Positions 6,386 to 14,300 of a stretch of DNA of 20,016 nucleotides are shown here, piece by piece; position 1 is the first letter of the stretch, and the number at the start of each line of letters is the position of its first letter. The DNA is from Eubacterium sp. GTDB taxonomy: Bacteria > Bacillota > Clostridia > Oscillospirales > Acutalibacteraceae. The notes beneath the pieces were generated by a model that had not been told where the DNA came from, made no database searches, and was given only the letters and a program-made list of their open reading frames with translations. A program made the position numbers and the translations under genes. The stretch spans positions 1-20,016 of the forward strand of contig JAFYFO010000135.1 in the NCBI GenBank assembly GCA_017543725.1, written 5' to 3'.

Positions 6386-7903
6386 ATGGAAAAAAAGAAA
6401 AGAAGTTCTAAAAATTTAAAGATTTCAACAAGAATAACGATTTCAACAATTCTTGCGGTTGCAGTTCCGCTTATAATTGTTTATGCCTTCAGTTCGGTTT
6501 TTGTTCAGTCAATGGCTTCGTATTTCAATGTTTCAACCGTTGATTCCAATCATTATTCAATGGTAAACCAGATTCAGTGGAACCAAACGGTCACCTTTAT
6601 ATCCGATGAACTTGTTTCGGAGGAAAGTTTGCAGGAAAAGCAAAGGGCTTTGAAGCGCCTTTCCTCACCCCTTGAAAAACTCGGCTCGGATATATATATT
6701 GAAAGCGATTCAAAGCAGGCTGTTTATTCAACAAAAAACAAGGAAGAAATACTTGAAGAGGCAAATAAGATAACAACCGTTGACCTTTCAAAAAACCTGC
6801 GATATTTCTCGCAGGACGGTATGGTTATAGTCAGCCATGTTAAAGATGAAGACAACGGCAGCGGCTACACTGTTTTAATTGCAAACGAGCGCTTCACGGT
6901 TTCAAATGTTTTTGAAGCGGATATGGAAAAAGATGCGGCGGACAGGATTTTTTCACGCTCGGGACTGATAATTATGGCAATCGTTCTTGTTTTCATCCTG
7001 ACAATTGTTGCATTTTCGCTTTTAACATCTTCAACAATCGTTAAGCCTCTTAAAAAACTTTCGGCAGGCGCAGACGAAATTGCAAGGGGCAATCTTGATT
7101 ATGTTATTGATTACGACAGCACGAATGAAATCGGCGTTACGGTTGATTCTTTCAACAAAATGACCGACAGGCTGCGCGAATCCCTCCACTGGCAGCACGA
7201 AGCGGAAAATTCAAAGCGCGAAATGATTGAGGGCGTTGCGCACGACCTCAGAACTCCAATGACCTCGGTTAAGGGCTACGCGGAAGGACTTATGGACGGA
7301 ATTGCCGACACTCCCGAAAAGCAAAGCCGCTATCTTCAGCGCATATACGCCTCAACCGTTACAATGGAAAAACTGCTCGACGAACTTTTAACTGTTTCTA
7401 AACTTGAAGACGGCAGACTTGATTTGGACCTTCAGGAAATCAGATTCAATGATTTTCTTGATGACTGCAACAATAATATCGCCCTTTATCTTGAAAAGAG
7501 GGGCTTTAAGGTTGAATACGATAACAAATGCAGCGACGAGGCATATGTTATGCTTGATTCCGACCGTTTTCAGCGCGTTATCAGAAACATTGTTTCAAAC
7601 TCTGTCAGATACAGCAAAAGCGATGTTCAGGGCGTTATCAGGTTCACCGCAAGGGAATATCAGAAAACAATTATTCTTGCGGTTGAAGATAACGGAATAG
7701 GAATTAGTTCCGAAAACCTTCCGAAAATATTTGACAGTTTCTACAGAGCGGACCCCGCAAGAAGCCGCGTCAGCGAGGGCTCGGGACTCGGACTTTATAT
7801 ATGCAAGCAAATTGTTGAACTCCATAACGGAAGAATCTGGGCGAGTTCAAAAGAGGGCGAAGGCTTAACAATCCATATTGCCCTCAATAAAATAATCAAG
7901 TAA
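6386..7903 (+). CDS. Membrane sensor histidine kinase
   Basis: 505 residues. The first membrane helix is at about 17-40, followed by an extracellular sensor region (about 41-192) with no recognised ligand motif and a second helix at about 194-217. A HAMP linker follows (VKPLKKLSAGADEIARGN and on). The HisKA domain has phospho-acceptor His286 in VAHDLRTPMTSVKGY. The ATPase domain has an N box (IVSNSVRYS), G1 D435-N-G-I-G and G2 GSGLGL at 465-470. All catalytic motifs are intact. It phosphorylates the response regulator encoded 29 bases downstream. The stimulus is unknown. The kinase is encoded first, the reverse of the more common order. There is no ribosome site ahead of the ATG, but a later start would remove the first membrane helix. 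Confidence 0.93.
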   Translation: MEKKKRSSKNLKISTRITISTILAVAVPLIIVYAFSSVFVQSMASYFNVSTVDSNHYSMVNQIQWNQTVTFISDELVSEESLQEKQRALKRLSSPLEKLGSDIYIESDSKQAVYSTKNKEEILEEANKITTVDLSKNLRYFSQDGMVIVSHVKDEDNGSGYTVLIANERFTVSNVFEADMEKDAADRIFSRSGLIIMAIVLVFILTIVAFSLLTSSTIVKPLKKLSAGADEIARGNLDYVIDYDSTNEIGVTVDSFNKMTDRLRESLHWQHEAENSKREMIEGVAHDLRTPMTSVKGYAEGLMDGIADTPEKQSRYLQRIYASTVTMEKLLDELLTVSKLEDGRLDLDLQEIRFNDFLDDCNNNIALYLEKRGFKVEYDNKCSDEAYVMLDSDRFQRVIRNIVSNSVRYSKSDVQGVIRFTAREYQKTIILAVEDNGIGISSENLPKIFDSFYRADPARSRVSEGSGLGLYICKQIVELHNGRIWASSKEGEGLTIHIALNKIIK

Positions 7904-7932
7904 TAATACGAAAGGCATCGGCAAAAATAATT

Positions 7933-8625
7933 ATGAATAAAAAAGTTTTGATTATTGAAGATGATGAAAGCATCCTTCAACTTGAAAAAGATTATCTCGA
8001 GGCAAACGGCTTCACGGTTAAAACCGCGCAGGACGGCGGCGAAGGGCTTGAACTTGCGCTGAAAGAAAACTTTGATTTAATCCTACTTGATATTATGCTT
8101 CCGAAAGTAAACGGACTTGAAATCTGCAAAAAAGTTCGCGAAAACAGCAATATTCCCATTCTTTTTGTCAGCGCAAAAAAAGACGATATTGATAAAATCA
8201 AGGGGCTCGGTCTTGGAGCGGACGATTATATCGTTAAACCGTTCAGCCCGTCCGAACTGACCGCAAGGGTTATCGCTCATATAAAAAGATATGAAAGATT
8301 AACAAATTCAACGGCAAAACACAGCGACACCATTGAAATCGGCTCGCTTAAAATTGATAAGAATTCAAGAAGGGTTTTCATTGATTCAACCGAAATAACG
8401 ATGACTAATAAGGAATTCGACCTTCTTGCCTGCCTTGCCGAAGAGCCCGATAAGATTTTCAGCAAGGATGAACTTTTTGAAAAAATCTGGCAGTATGATT
8501 CAATGGGCGAAACCTCAACCGTCACCGTTCATGTCAACAGAGTCAGGGATAAACTTTTCGCGGCGGATAAGAATTTTAACGGAGTTAACACAGTTTGGGG
8601 CAGAGGCTACAGATTCAACAAATAA
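7933..8625 (+). CDS. OmpR/PhoB-family response regulator
   Basis: 230 residues: a receiver domain (about 3-115) then a winged-helix DNA-binding domain (about 130-229). The acid pocket E9, D10, D11, the phospho-acceptor D53 in LILLDIMLPK, the conserved Ser of FVSAKK and the Lys of IVKPF are all present. The C-terminal part has the typical DELFEKIW, STVTVHVNRVRDKL and WGRGYRF segments. It is the partner of the kinase just upstream. The ribosome site is weak (AAAGG about 17 bases before the ATG). The last codons and stop form the left arm of a perfect 16-bp inverted repeat. Target genes are unknown; the divergent secreted-protein gene and the operon itself are natural candidates. Confidence 0.95.
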   Translation: MNKKVLIIEDDESILQLEKDYLEANGFTVKTAQDGGEGLELALKENFDLILLDIMLPKVNGLEICKKVRENSNIPILFVSAKKDDIDKIKGLGLGADDYIVKPFSPSELTARVIAHIKRYERLTNSTAKHSDTIEIGSLKIDKNSRRVFIDSTEITMTNKEFDLLACLAEEPDKIFSKDELFEKIWQYDSMGETSTVTVHVNRVRDKLFAADKNFNGVNTVWGRGYRFNK

Positions 8626-8646
8626 GCGCGGCTTATTTGTTGAATC
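8612..8646 (+). repeat. Perfect 16-bp inverted repeat over the response-regulator stop codon
   Basis: gattcaacaaataagc (8612-8627), loop gcg, and its exact complement at 8631-8646. It includes the last codons and TAA of the response regulator. The following bases (aattaaaaagtg) are A-rich rather than T-rich, so it is not a standard intrinsic terminator. It may stabilise or cut the mRNA ahead of the PqqD gene. Confidence 0.75.
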
Positions 8647-8681
8647 AATTAAAAAGTGAAAACAGAAAGGAATTATTATAT

Positions 8682-8945
8682 ATGAAAATCAAAGACGGTT
8701 TTGCTAAAAGAGAAATCGCAGGTTCATTCATCGTTGTTCCCGTTGGAAAAACAGCAATGGAATTCAACGCCATGATAACGCTCAACGAATCGGCGGCTTT
8801 CTATTGGGACTGCTTTCAAAAGGATATAACAATTGATGAAGCGGTTGAAAAAATACTTGAAGAATATGATGTTGATGAAGAAAGAGCAAGAAAAGATGTT
8901 GAAAACTTCATCAAAATGCTTAAAGAAAACGGCATAATGGAATAA
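8682..8945 (+). CDS. PqqD-family peptide chaperone (copy 1)
   Basis: 87 residues. The ATG at 8682 follows an AGAAAGGA ribosome site; longer in-frame openings reach back into the response regulator and are not credible. PqqD-type proteins are small winged-helix modules that bind the leader of a ribosomal peptide and hand it to a modifying enzyme, or act as a domain in such systems. The pattern F..NE(S)AAFYWD...I.EAV..ILEEYDVDEERARKDVENFI..L...GI is typical. It has a clear relative at 15431-15694 of identical length (shared MK(I/L)K(D/E)G start, NE(S/T)A, YD, R-x-DV, and GI-x-E end). It follows the two-component genes after 56 bases and is closed by a terminator. No precursor peptide or radical SAM enzyme is adjacent, so its client is unknown. 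Confidence 0.8.
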   Translation: MKIKDGFAKREIAGSFIVVPVGKTAMEFNAMITLNESAAFYWDCFQKDITIDEAVEKILEEYDVDEERARKDVENFIKMLKENGIME

Positions 8946-8948
8946 ACC

Positions 8949-8985
8949 AAAATCGCCTCGGCTGACGATGCCGGGGTGATTTTTT
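8949..8985 (+). terminator. Rho-independent terminator after PqqD copy 1
   Basis: A 14-bp stem (8949-8962 with 8970-8983, including two G-U pairs) with a 7-base loop, ending in a T run. It lies directly after the PqqD stop and ends the two-component/PqqD transcript. Confidence 0.88.
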
Positions 8986-9009
8986 ATAACTAACATTTGA
9001 TTTAATCTA

Positions 9010-9037
9010 TTGCATTATAAATCTGATTTGATATAAT
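9010..9037 (+). promoter_or_regulatory. Extended -10 promoter of the sulfatase gene
   Basis: TTGCAT (9010-9015), a 16-base spacer and TATAAT (9032-9037) preceded by TGA, forming an extended -10. The leader of about 38 bases ends in AGGAGG (9069-9074), 7 bases before the ATG. Confidence 0.7.
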
Positions 9038-9081
9038 AAACATTGGGGAATTTTGATTAATTAATCGCAGGAGGATGTGAA

Positions 9082-10413
9082 ATGAAAAAACCGAATGTTA
9101 TAATCATTATGACGGATGACCAGGGCTACGGCGATTTGAGTTGTATGGGCGCTGATGATTTCAGAACACCCCATCTCGACGCACTTGCAAAGGGCGGAAT
9201 ACGCTTCACCTCAATGTATTCAGCCTCGCCCGTCTGCTCGCCTTCAAGAGCGGCGCTCTTAACGGGAAGATATCCCGGAAACGCAGGCGTCAGGGCAATT
9301 CTTGCAGGCAACAGAAAGGCAAGCGGCTTAACTCCCGCCGTTCCGACCATTGCAACAGCACTCAAAGAGTTGGGGTATAAAACAGGACTATCAGGCAAAT
9401 GGCATCTCGGATTGAAAAACGAATGCCGTCCCAATTCAAACGGCTTTGATGAATTTTCGGGATTTCTTGCAGGCTGCGTTGACTACTATTCACATATATT
9501 CTATTGGGGTATGGCTGACGGAAACACAAATCCGACCCACGACCTCTGGGAAAATGAAGAAGAAATATATGATAACGGCGAATATATGACCGAGCGCATA
9601 ACGAACAAGAGCATTGATTTTATTCAGCGCCACAGCGACGAGCCTTTCTTCCTCTATGTTGCATACAACGCTCCCCACTATCCGATGCACGCGCCCGAAA
9701 AATATCTGAAACGCTTTGAGCATCTTCCGAAAGACCGCCAACTTATGGCTGCTATGATAAGCGCGGTTGATGACGGAGTCGGCGACATAGTTGCCGAACT
9801 CGAAAGGCAAAATCTGCTTGAAAACACAATTATTTATTTCCAGAGCGATAACGGCCCTTCAAGGGAATCAAGAAACTGGCTTGACGGCACTGAGGATTTA
9901 TACTACGGCGGAAGCACCGGAGTTTTCAGCGGTCATAAATTCAGTCTTTTCGAGGGCGGAATAAGAATTCCCGCTATTATGAGTTGGAAGGGACATATTG
10001 AAAGCAGGGTTGTTGACGCTCCTCATATCGCAACCGATATTTTCCCGACAATGCTTGAAATCTGCGGAGGAAACTGCGATAAATACGATATCGACGGAAT
10101 GAGTTTGGTTCCGATGCTCTTTAAAACAGGGGAAGCGCAGCACGAATATATCTTCTGGGAAATGGAAGGTCAGACGGCTGTCAGAAAGGGCAGATATAAA
10201 CTTGTTTTAAACGGTCAACTTGAGGAGGGCGAAGAGCCGAGGGCGGAAGTTTTTCTTGCAGACCTTGAAAACGACCCGAGCGAGAAAAACAATCTTGCCG
10301 ATGAACTGCCGCAACTGACGGAAGAACTGAAAAACGCCGCTCTCAACTGGCGCGAAAAACTTGAGAAAAACTGGGAAGAAAACTTCCTCGGAAACTACAC
10401 AAGTCTGGCATAA
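9082..10413 (+). CDS. Type I (formylglycine) sulfatase
   Basis: 443 residues of the arylsulfatase family, which hydrolyses sulfate esters. The maturation motif is C52-S-P-S-R with the following LLTGR, where Cys52 becomes formylglycine. Metal-binding D12 and D13 (MTDDQGYGD), the GK106-W-H108 pair and S255-D256-N257-G are in place. There is no signal peptide or membrane segment, so it is predicted to be cytoplasmic and to act on imported sulfated molecules. A Cys-type site in an anaerobe needs the radical SAM maturase anSME, which is not in this window. It is preceded by a good promoter and AGGAGG, and is probably co-transcribed with the lipoprotein 47 bases downstream. The substrate (mucin or glycosaminoglycan fragment, or another sulfate ester) cannot be told from the sequence. 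Confidence 0.93.
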   Translation: MKKPNVIIIMTDDQGYGDLSCMGADDFRTPHLDALAKGGIRFTSMYSASPVCSPSRAALLTGRYPGNAGVRAILAGNRKASGLTPAVPTIATALKELGYKTGLSGKWHLGLKNECRPNSNGFDEFSGFLAGCVDYYSHIFYWGMADGNTNPTHDLWENEEEIYDNGEYMTERITNKSIDFIQRHSDEPFFLYVAYNAPHYPMHAPEKYLKRFEHLPKDRQLMAAMISAVDDGVGDIVAELERQNLLENTIIYFQSDNGPSRESRNWLDGTEDLYYGGSTGVFSGHKFSLFEGGIRIPAIMSWKGHIESRVVDAPHIATDIFPTMLEICGGNCDKYDIDGMSLVPMLFKTGEAQHEYIFWEMEGQTAVRKGRYKLVLNGQLEEGEEPRAEVFLADLENDPSEKNNLADELPQLTEELKNAALNWREKLEKNWEENFLGNYTSLA

Positions 10414-10460
10414 AAACACTATCACCAAAGCGCTTTAACACAGGAAATACAGGTGACAGT

Positions 10461-11717
10461 ATGAAAAAAACTAAAAAATATTTTGCGCCGCTCTTTGCAT
10501 TTGCTCTGATTTTTAACATCTTTTTGCTTGCATCCTGCGCAAAGGAAAACACAGAAAAAAGCAATTTCAAAGCAAGCGCACAGCAGAAAACAATGCAGAT
10601 ATACACAAATATCAATCTGACTTTTGATAAGCCCGAAGAGGAGGAATATCAGTGTTCGGTTTCTGCAAACGAAAAGAAATACATCAAGGTTGATTCAAAC
10701 AACGAGGGAAACGCCTACTGGCTTTCGGTTGATTCAGACAAGGCAACCCCCGAATATGAAAAGCCGATTATAACGGTTTATAAAGATAATTCGGGCAAGA
10801 AAGAAATAATCAAGGAATTTCAGATAACGGTTTTTCCCCTTAAGGAAGTTGAAATGCAGGATGTTGAGATAAATAAGGGAGAAACTCAGGAAATTATGTT
10901 GATAAATCCCTATGAACTCAAAGAATACAACCTGAAATACGATAAAAAGAAAATCAACATTCAGCAGGTTCTTTTCGACGGAGAAAAATGCTATTATAAC
11001 CTAACGGGGCTTAAAAAAGGAAAAACAAAGGTTAAGGCATATCTTGATAAAACCGATGAATTAATCGGCTCTTTCACCGTTGTTGTCGGGGATTTCAGCG
11101 CATCAATCAAGGATGAATACAAGGATATAAAACTTTCCTTCAATGAGCATATGAACTCGAAATTCCTTGAAAACGGCTTTATTGATATAGGAAGCATCAT
11201 CAAAAACTACGATTCGAAATCGCGCTACACCGTTGAGAGCGATAACCCCGATTTAACAGACAGCATTGAAAACGAGCCAACTCAAACAAGCGCTAAATCA
11301 GTTATCATTTATACCAAAAAAACAGGAAGCGCAAATATTTCGGTTTTTGAAAACAAAGAAAAAATCGGCGAATTCAGACTGACGGTTAAAAGGGCGAAAG
11401 ACAGCGAAGTTTTCAATTCGAATATGATGATGGATAACGACGGAATTTTCTATGAATTCTTCATAAGCCCCGGCGATAAAGCCGATCTTAAAACCATTAT
11501 CGAAAAAAGGTATATCAACACTGAAAATTCGCATTTTGAAAAGAATGAATACTCCTTCACTTTCAAATCAAAGAATCCCGAAACCGTTTCTGTTGATGAA
11601 AACGGAATTTGCACCTGCAACGCAATCGGCTCAAACAAAATAATCTATAAAACAAAATTCAAAGACGGCTCAGAGATAAAGCAATCAGGCTCCTTTGACA
11701 CCGTTGAAGCAGAATAA
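10461..11717 (+). CDS. Lipoprotein with Ig-like repeats
   Basis: 418 residues. The N-terminus is a lipoprotein signal with lipobox L-A-S-C26, so the mature protein should be anchored to the outer face of the membrane. The remainder is beta-rich with several degenerate bacterial Ig-like (BIG2-type) units. The clearest is the last, about 365-418, with the pattern SKNPETVSVDENGICTC...G...I. No catalytic motif is seen. AGGTGA lies just before the ATG. The 47-base gap from the sulfatase without a terminator suggests one transcript. It could be a surface binding protein working with the sulfatase, but that is inference. Confidence 0.7.
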   Translation: MKKTKKYFAPLFAFALIFNIFLLASCAKENTEKSNFKASAQQKTMQIYTNINLTFDKPEEEEYQCSVSANEKKYIKVDSNNEGNAYWLSVDSDKATPEYEKPIITVYKDNSGKKEIIKEFQITVFPLKEVEMQDVEINKGETQEIMLINPYELKEYNLKYDKKKINIQQVLFDGEKCYYNLTGLKKGKTKVKAYLDKTDELIGSFTVVVGDFSASIKDEYKDIKLSFNEHMNSKFLENGFIDIGSIIKNYDSKSRYTVESDNPDLTDSIENEPTQTSAKSVIIYTKKTGSANISVFENKEKIGEFRLTVKRAKDSEVFNSNMMMDNDGIFYEFFISPGDKADLKTIIEKRYINTENSHFEKNEYSFTFKSKNPETVSVDENGICTCNAIGSNKIIYKTKFKDGSEIKQSGSFDTVEAE

Positions 11718-11724
11718 CCAAAAT

Positions 11725-11770
11725 AAAAAGCCTGTCTTTCACTGAAAAGTGAAGACAGGTTTTTATTATT
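11725..11770 (+). terminator. Rho-independent terminator after the lipoprotein gene
   Basis: A 12-bp stem with one bulged base (11731-11743 with 11748-11759), a GAAA tetraloop and a following tttttattatt. It closes the sulfatase/lipoprotein operon. Confidence 0.9.
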
Positions 11771-11823
11771 ACTACTCGTTTATGAGTTCTGACAGATATC
11801 TGTTGGTATATCAAAAAAATTAA

Positions 11824-11962
11824 GCCTTCCCCTCGAGGGGAAGGTGCCAAGGCACGAGGCGGATGAGGTGTAGAAACAATGTTTCGTAAAAGTTGCTGCT
11901 TATTCTAATGTTATGTCCACCTCATCAGTCACTTCGTGACAGCTTCCCCTCAAGGGGAAGCC
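11824..11962. mobile_element. 139-bp MITE-like element with palindromic ends (repeat units B and A)
   Basis: The left end has the perfect 20-bp palindrome ccttcccctcgaggggaagg (11825-11844), a small tgcc/ggca hairpin (11845-11854), then cggatgaggtgta. The right end, read on the minus strand, has a similar palindrome (9-bp stem around a CA centre, 11942-11961), a gtcac/gtgac hairpin (11928-11940) and gatgaggtgg. The two ends thus form imperfect inverted repeats of nearly 50 bases around an AT-rich centre with a gaaac/gtttc hairpin (11873-11885). No clear target duplication is seen. The element ends exactly where the DUF559 stop codon begins. Confidence 0.65.
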
Positions 11963-12310
11963 TTATTTCATATTATTTAAAATATCCTCACAAACCGCAT
12001 CAAAACTATTATTTATATCGTCATTCGAATATCTTAAAGTCCTTATTCCTAATTCATTGAAATATGCATCTCTTTGCTCGTCTGTGTGAATGCCATCTTT
12101 TTGAAAATGTTGCGAGCCGTCAAGTTCAATAATCAGTTTTGACGAGGCACAATAAAAATCGGCGATATAGTTTTCGATAACCTTTTGACGGTTAAAGGTA
12201 ACGGGTAACCCTTTGAGAAAGTCATACCACAAATGCCGTTCTTCTTTTGTCATTTCTCTGCGTAATTTCTGCGCATAAGGCTTTAATTTCGGATTGTTTG
12301 TTTTGTTCAC
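11963..12310 (-). CDS. DUF559 (Vsr/restriction-fold) endonuclease-like protein
   Basis: 115 residues. The start is GTG, with GAGGTG (12316-12321) 5 bases upstream; that ribosome site is part of the palindromic repeat unit. DUF559 proteins share the PD-(D/E)XK-like fold of the very-short-patch repair nuclease Vsr. The expected motif is present: D51 in IADFYC, then E62-L-D64-G-S-Q-H68. The N-terminal LRREMTKEERHLWYDFLK stretch is the family signature. It is a full, undamaged frame on the same strand as lepA. The stop codon touches the end of the 139-bp element. No DNA methyltransferase is nearby, so it is not a conventional restriction enzyme. It may be the gene of a mobile or repeat-associated element. 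The family call is firm; the function is unknown. Confidence 0.85.
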   Translation of the reverse strand: MNKTNNPKLKPYAQKLRREMTKEERHLWYDFLKGLPVTFNRQKVIENYIADFYCASSKLIIELDGSQHFQKDGIHTDEQRDAYFNELGIRTLRYSNDDINNSFDAVCEDILNNMK

Positions 12311-12314
12311 ATTT

Positions 12315-12411
12315 ACACCTCATCCGTCTTGCCTTCGGCAATCCACCTTCCCCCGTTTTAATTCCCCTCATCAGTCAGCCTACGCTGACAGCTTCCCCCC
12401 GAGGGGAAGCC
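12315..12411. repeat. Second pair of palindromic repeat units (B then A) upstream of the DUF559 gene
   Basis: Read on the minus strand, unit A (12364-12411) has the ggcttcccc palindrome, a gtcagc/gctgac hairpin (12374-12389) and gatgagggg. After a short AT spacer comes a truncated unit B (12315-12355) with half a palindrome, a ttgcc/ggcaa hairpin with a TTC loop (12329-12341), and cggatgaggtgt. The twelve bases cggatgaggtgt are identical to those in the 139-bp element. Unit A here is a direct repeat of unit A at 11917-11962, so the DUF559 gene is bracketed by two A copies in the same orientation. Confidence 0.7.
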
Positions 12412-12469
12412 TTGATAGGTTTGATAGATTATATTGGGGAAGGCGTTGTTTTACAAAACTCAAAAATAT

Positions 12470-14290
12470 TTAATCATCGTCGTCCGAGGATAGTTTGAGA
12501 ACTGCGAGGAAGGCTTCCTGAGGAACTTCAACGGAGCCGAACTGCCTCATTCTCTTTTTGCCCTCTTTCTGTTTTTCAAGAAGTTTTTTCTTTCTTGTTA
12601 CATCGCCGCCGTAGCACTTTGCAAGAACATCTTTTCTTAGCGCCTTAACGGTTTCTCTTGCAATAACCTTGCCGCCGATTGCAACCTGAATTGGAATTTC
12701 AAAAAGGTGGCGCGGAATATGCTTTTTGAGTTGTTCGGCAATTTTTCTTGCTCTTGAATACGCCTTTTCCCTGTGGATAATAAAGGAAAGCGCGTCGATA
12801 ACATCGCCGTTGAGCATAACATCAACCTTAACAAGTTCGCTTCTTCTGTAGTCCTTGAGTTCATAATCGAAAGAAGCATAGCCCCTTGTTCTTGATTTAA
12901 GAGCGTCGAAGAAATCATAGATTATCTCGTTGAGCGGAAGTTCATAGTGGATATCAACTCTTTCGGGAGTTATATAATTCATCGTTTTGAAAACGCCCCT
13001 CTTTTCCTGGCACATATCCATAACCGTTCCGACAAATTCGCTCGGAACATAAATATGGGCGTCTGCAAAAGGCTCTTCGCAGTAATCAATATATGCAGGG
13101 TCGGGATAATTGGTCGGATTATCTATTTCAACCATTGAGCCGTCGGTTAAATGAATTTTATAAACAACGCTCGGAACGGTTGCAATCAAATCAAGGTTAT
13201 ATTCCCTGTCGAGCCTCTCCTGAATGATTTCAAGATGAAGAAGTCCGAGGAATCCGCAGCGGAAACCAAATCCCAGCGCGCCGGATGTTTCGGGCTCGTA
13301 GGAAAGAGAAGCGTCGTTGAGTTGGAGTTTTTCAAGCGCGTCCCTGAGCGCTTCATAATCCGCGCCGTCCGCAGGATAAATACCGCAGAAAACCATTGGA
13401 TTAACCTTGCGGTAGCCCGGAAGCGGCTCTGCGGCAGGATTCTGAGCGGTTGTTATCGTGTCGCCGACATGGGCGTCGCCAACAGTTTTGATTGAGGCGG
13501 TTATATATCCAACCTCACCCGCGGTCAGTTCGTTTGCTTTTTCCATTGAAGTTGCGCGCATATATCCGACTTCAACAACATTGAACTGAGCGCCTGTTGA
13601 CATAATTCTCATTGTGTCGCCCGCTTTGATTTTGCCTTCTTTTATTCGGACATAAACGATAACGCCCCTGTACGAATCATAAACCGAATCAAAAATAAGC
13701 GCTTTGAGCGGTTTGCTGTCGTCGCCCTCGGGCGGATTGATTTCATTTACTATATATTCAAGAACTTCTTCAACATTTTCCCCTGTTTTGGCGCTGATTC
13801 TCGGCGCATCAAGGCAGGGTATTCCGATAACTTCTTCAACCTCGGCGGCAACTCTTTCGGGGTCTGCCGCAGGAAGGTCGATTTTATTTATAACGGGAAG
13901 AATTTCAAGATTATGGTCGAGCGCAAGATAAGTGTTTGCAAGGGTTTGTGCCTCAACTCCCTGGGAAGCGTCGATTATCAGAATCGCGCCCTCGCAGGCC
14001 GCAAGAGAGCGCGAAACTTCATAGTTGAAGTCAACATGACCGGGAGTGTCAATCAGATTAAAAACATAATCCTCGCCGTCTTTCGCTTTATAATTGAGTT
14101 TAACGGCGTGCGCCTTAATCGTTATTCCTCTCTCTCTTTCAAGGTCCATATCGTCAAGTATCTGCTCTTGCATATCGCGCTCTGAAACAGAACTTGTCAG
14201 TTCAAGAAGGCGGTCTGCAAGAGTTGATTTTCCGTGGTCGATATGGGCGATTATTGAAAAATTTCTTATGTTTTCTTTTTTAACAGACAA
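12470..14290 (-). CDS. lepA: Elongation factor 4 (LepA), ribosome back-translocating GTPase
   Basis: 606 residues, full length for LepA. The GTPase motifs are AHIDHGKST (G1), ERGITIKA (G2), DTPGH (G3), NKID (G4) and SAK (G5). The C-terminal LepA-specific part carries [21 protein letters not shown] and the [15 protein letters not shown] ending. LepA acts on the ribosome in translation under stress and in assembly. The first codon is TTG, with GAGG 8 bases upstream; no in-frame ATG gives a full G1 region. The gene begins 10 bases after the nucleotidyltransferase stop, so it is probably the last gene of a four-gene unit starting at 17130. A run of four Asp ends the protein. Confidence 0.97.
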   Translation of the reverse strand: MSVKKENIRNFSIIAHIDHGKSTLADRLLELTSSVSERDMQEQILDDMDLERERGITIKAHAVKLNYKAKDGEDYVFNLIDTPGHVDFNYEVSRSLAACEGAILIIDASQGVEAQTLANTYLALDHNLEILPVINKIDLPAADPERVAAEVEEVIGIPCLDAPRISAKTGENVEEVLEYIVNEINPPEGDDSKPLKALIFDSVYDSYRGVIVYVRIKEGKIKAGDTMRIMSTGAQFNVVEVGYMRATSMEKANELTAGEVGYITASIKTVGDAHVGDTITTAQNPAAEPLPGYRKVNPMVFCGIYPADGADYEALRDALEKLQLNDASLSYEPETSGALGFGFRCGFLGLLHLEIIQERLDREYNLDLIATVPSVVYKIHLTDGSMVEIDNPTNYPDPAYIDYCEEPFADAHIYVPSEFVGTVMDMCQEKRGVFKTMNYITPERVDIHYELPLNEIIYDFFDALKSRTRGYASFDYELKDYRRSELVKVDVMLNGDVIDALSFIIHREKAYSRARKIAEQLKKHIPRHLFEIPIQVAIGGKVIARETVKALRKDVLAKCYGGDVTRKKKLLEKQKEGKKRMRQFGSVEVPQEAFLAVLKLSSDDDD

Positions 14291-14300
14291 TAGTTTTTCC

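Noticed and set aside
8595..8681. A longer start for PqqD copy 1 reaching into the response regulator
   Set aside because: It would read through the palindrome and the regulator's end. The ATG at 8682 has its own AGAAAGGA and the length then matches the second copy exactly.
8626..9081. RiPP precursor peptide next to PqqD copy 1
   Set aside because: The gaps on either side are taken up by a hairpin, a terminator and a promoter; no short frame with a ribosome site and a leader/core layout was found.
11963..12310. Classical restriction-modification system around the DUF559 gene
   Set aside because: No methyltransferase or specificity subunit is nearby; the neighbours are repeats, lepA and a lipoprotein gene.
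11824..12411. CRISPR array
   Set aside because: The repeat units are few, differ in length and orientation, and are not separated by uniform unique spacers; no cas gene is present.
12435..12444. A third fragment of the repeat family (ttggggaaggc) between the repeat units and lepA
   Set aside because: Only about nine bases match, too few to separate from chance.
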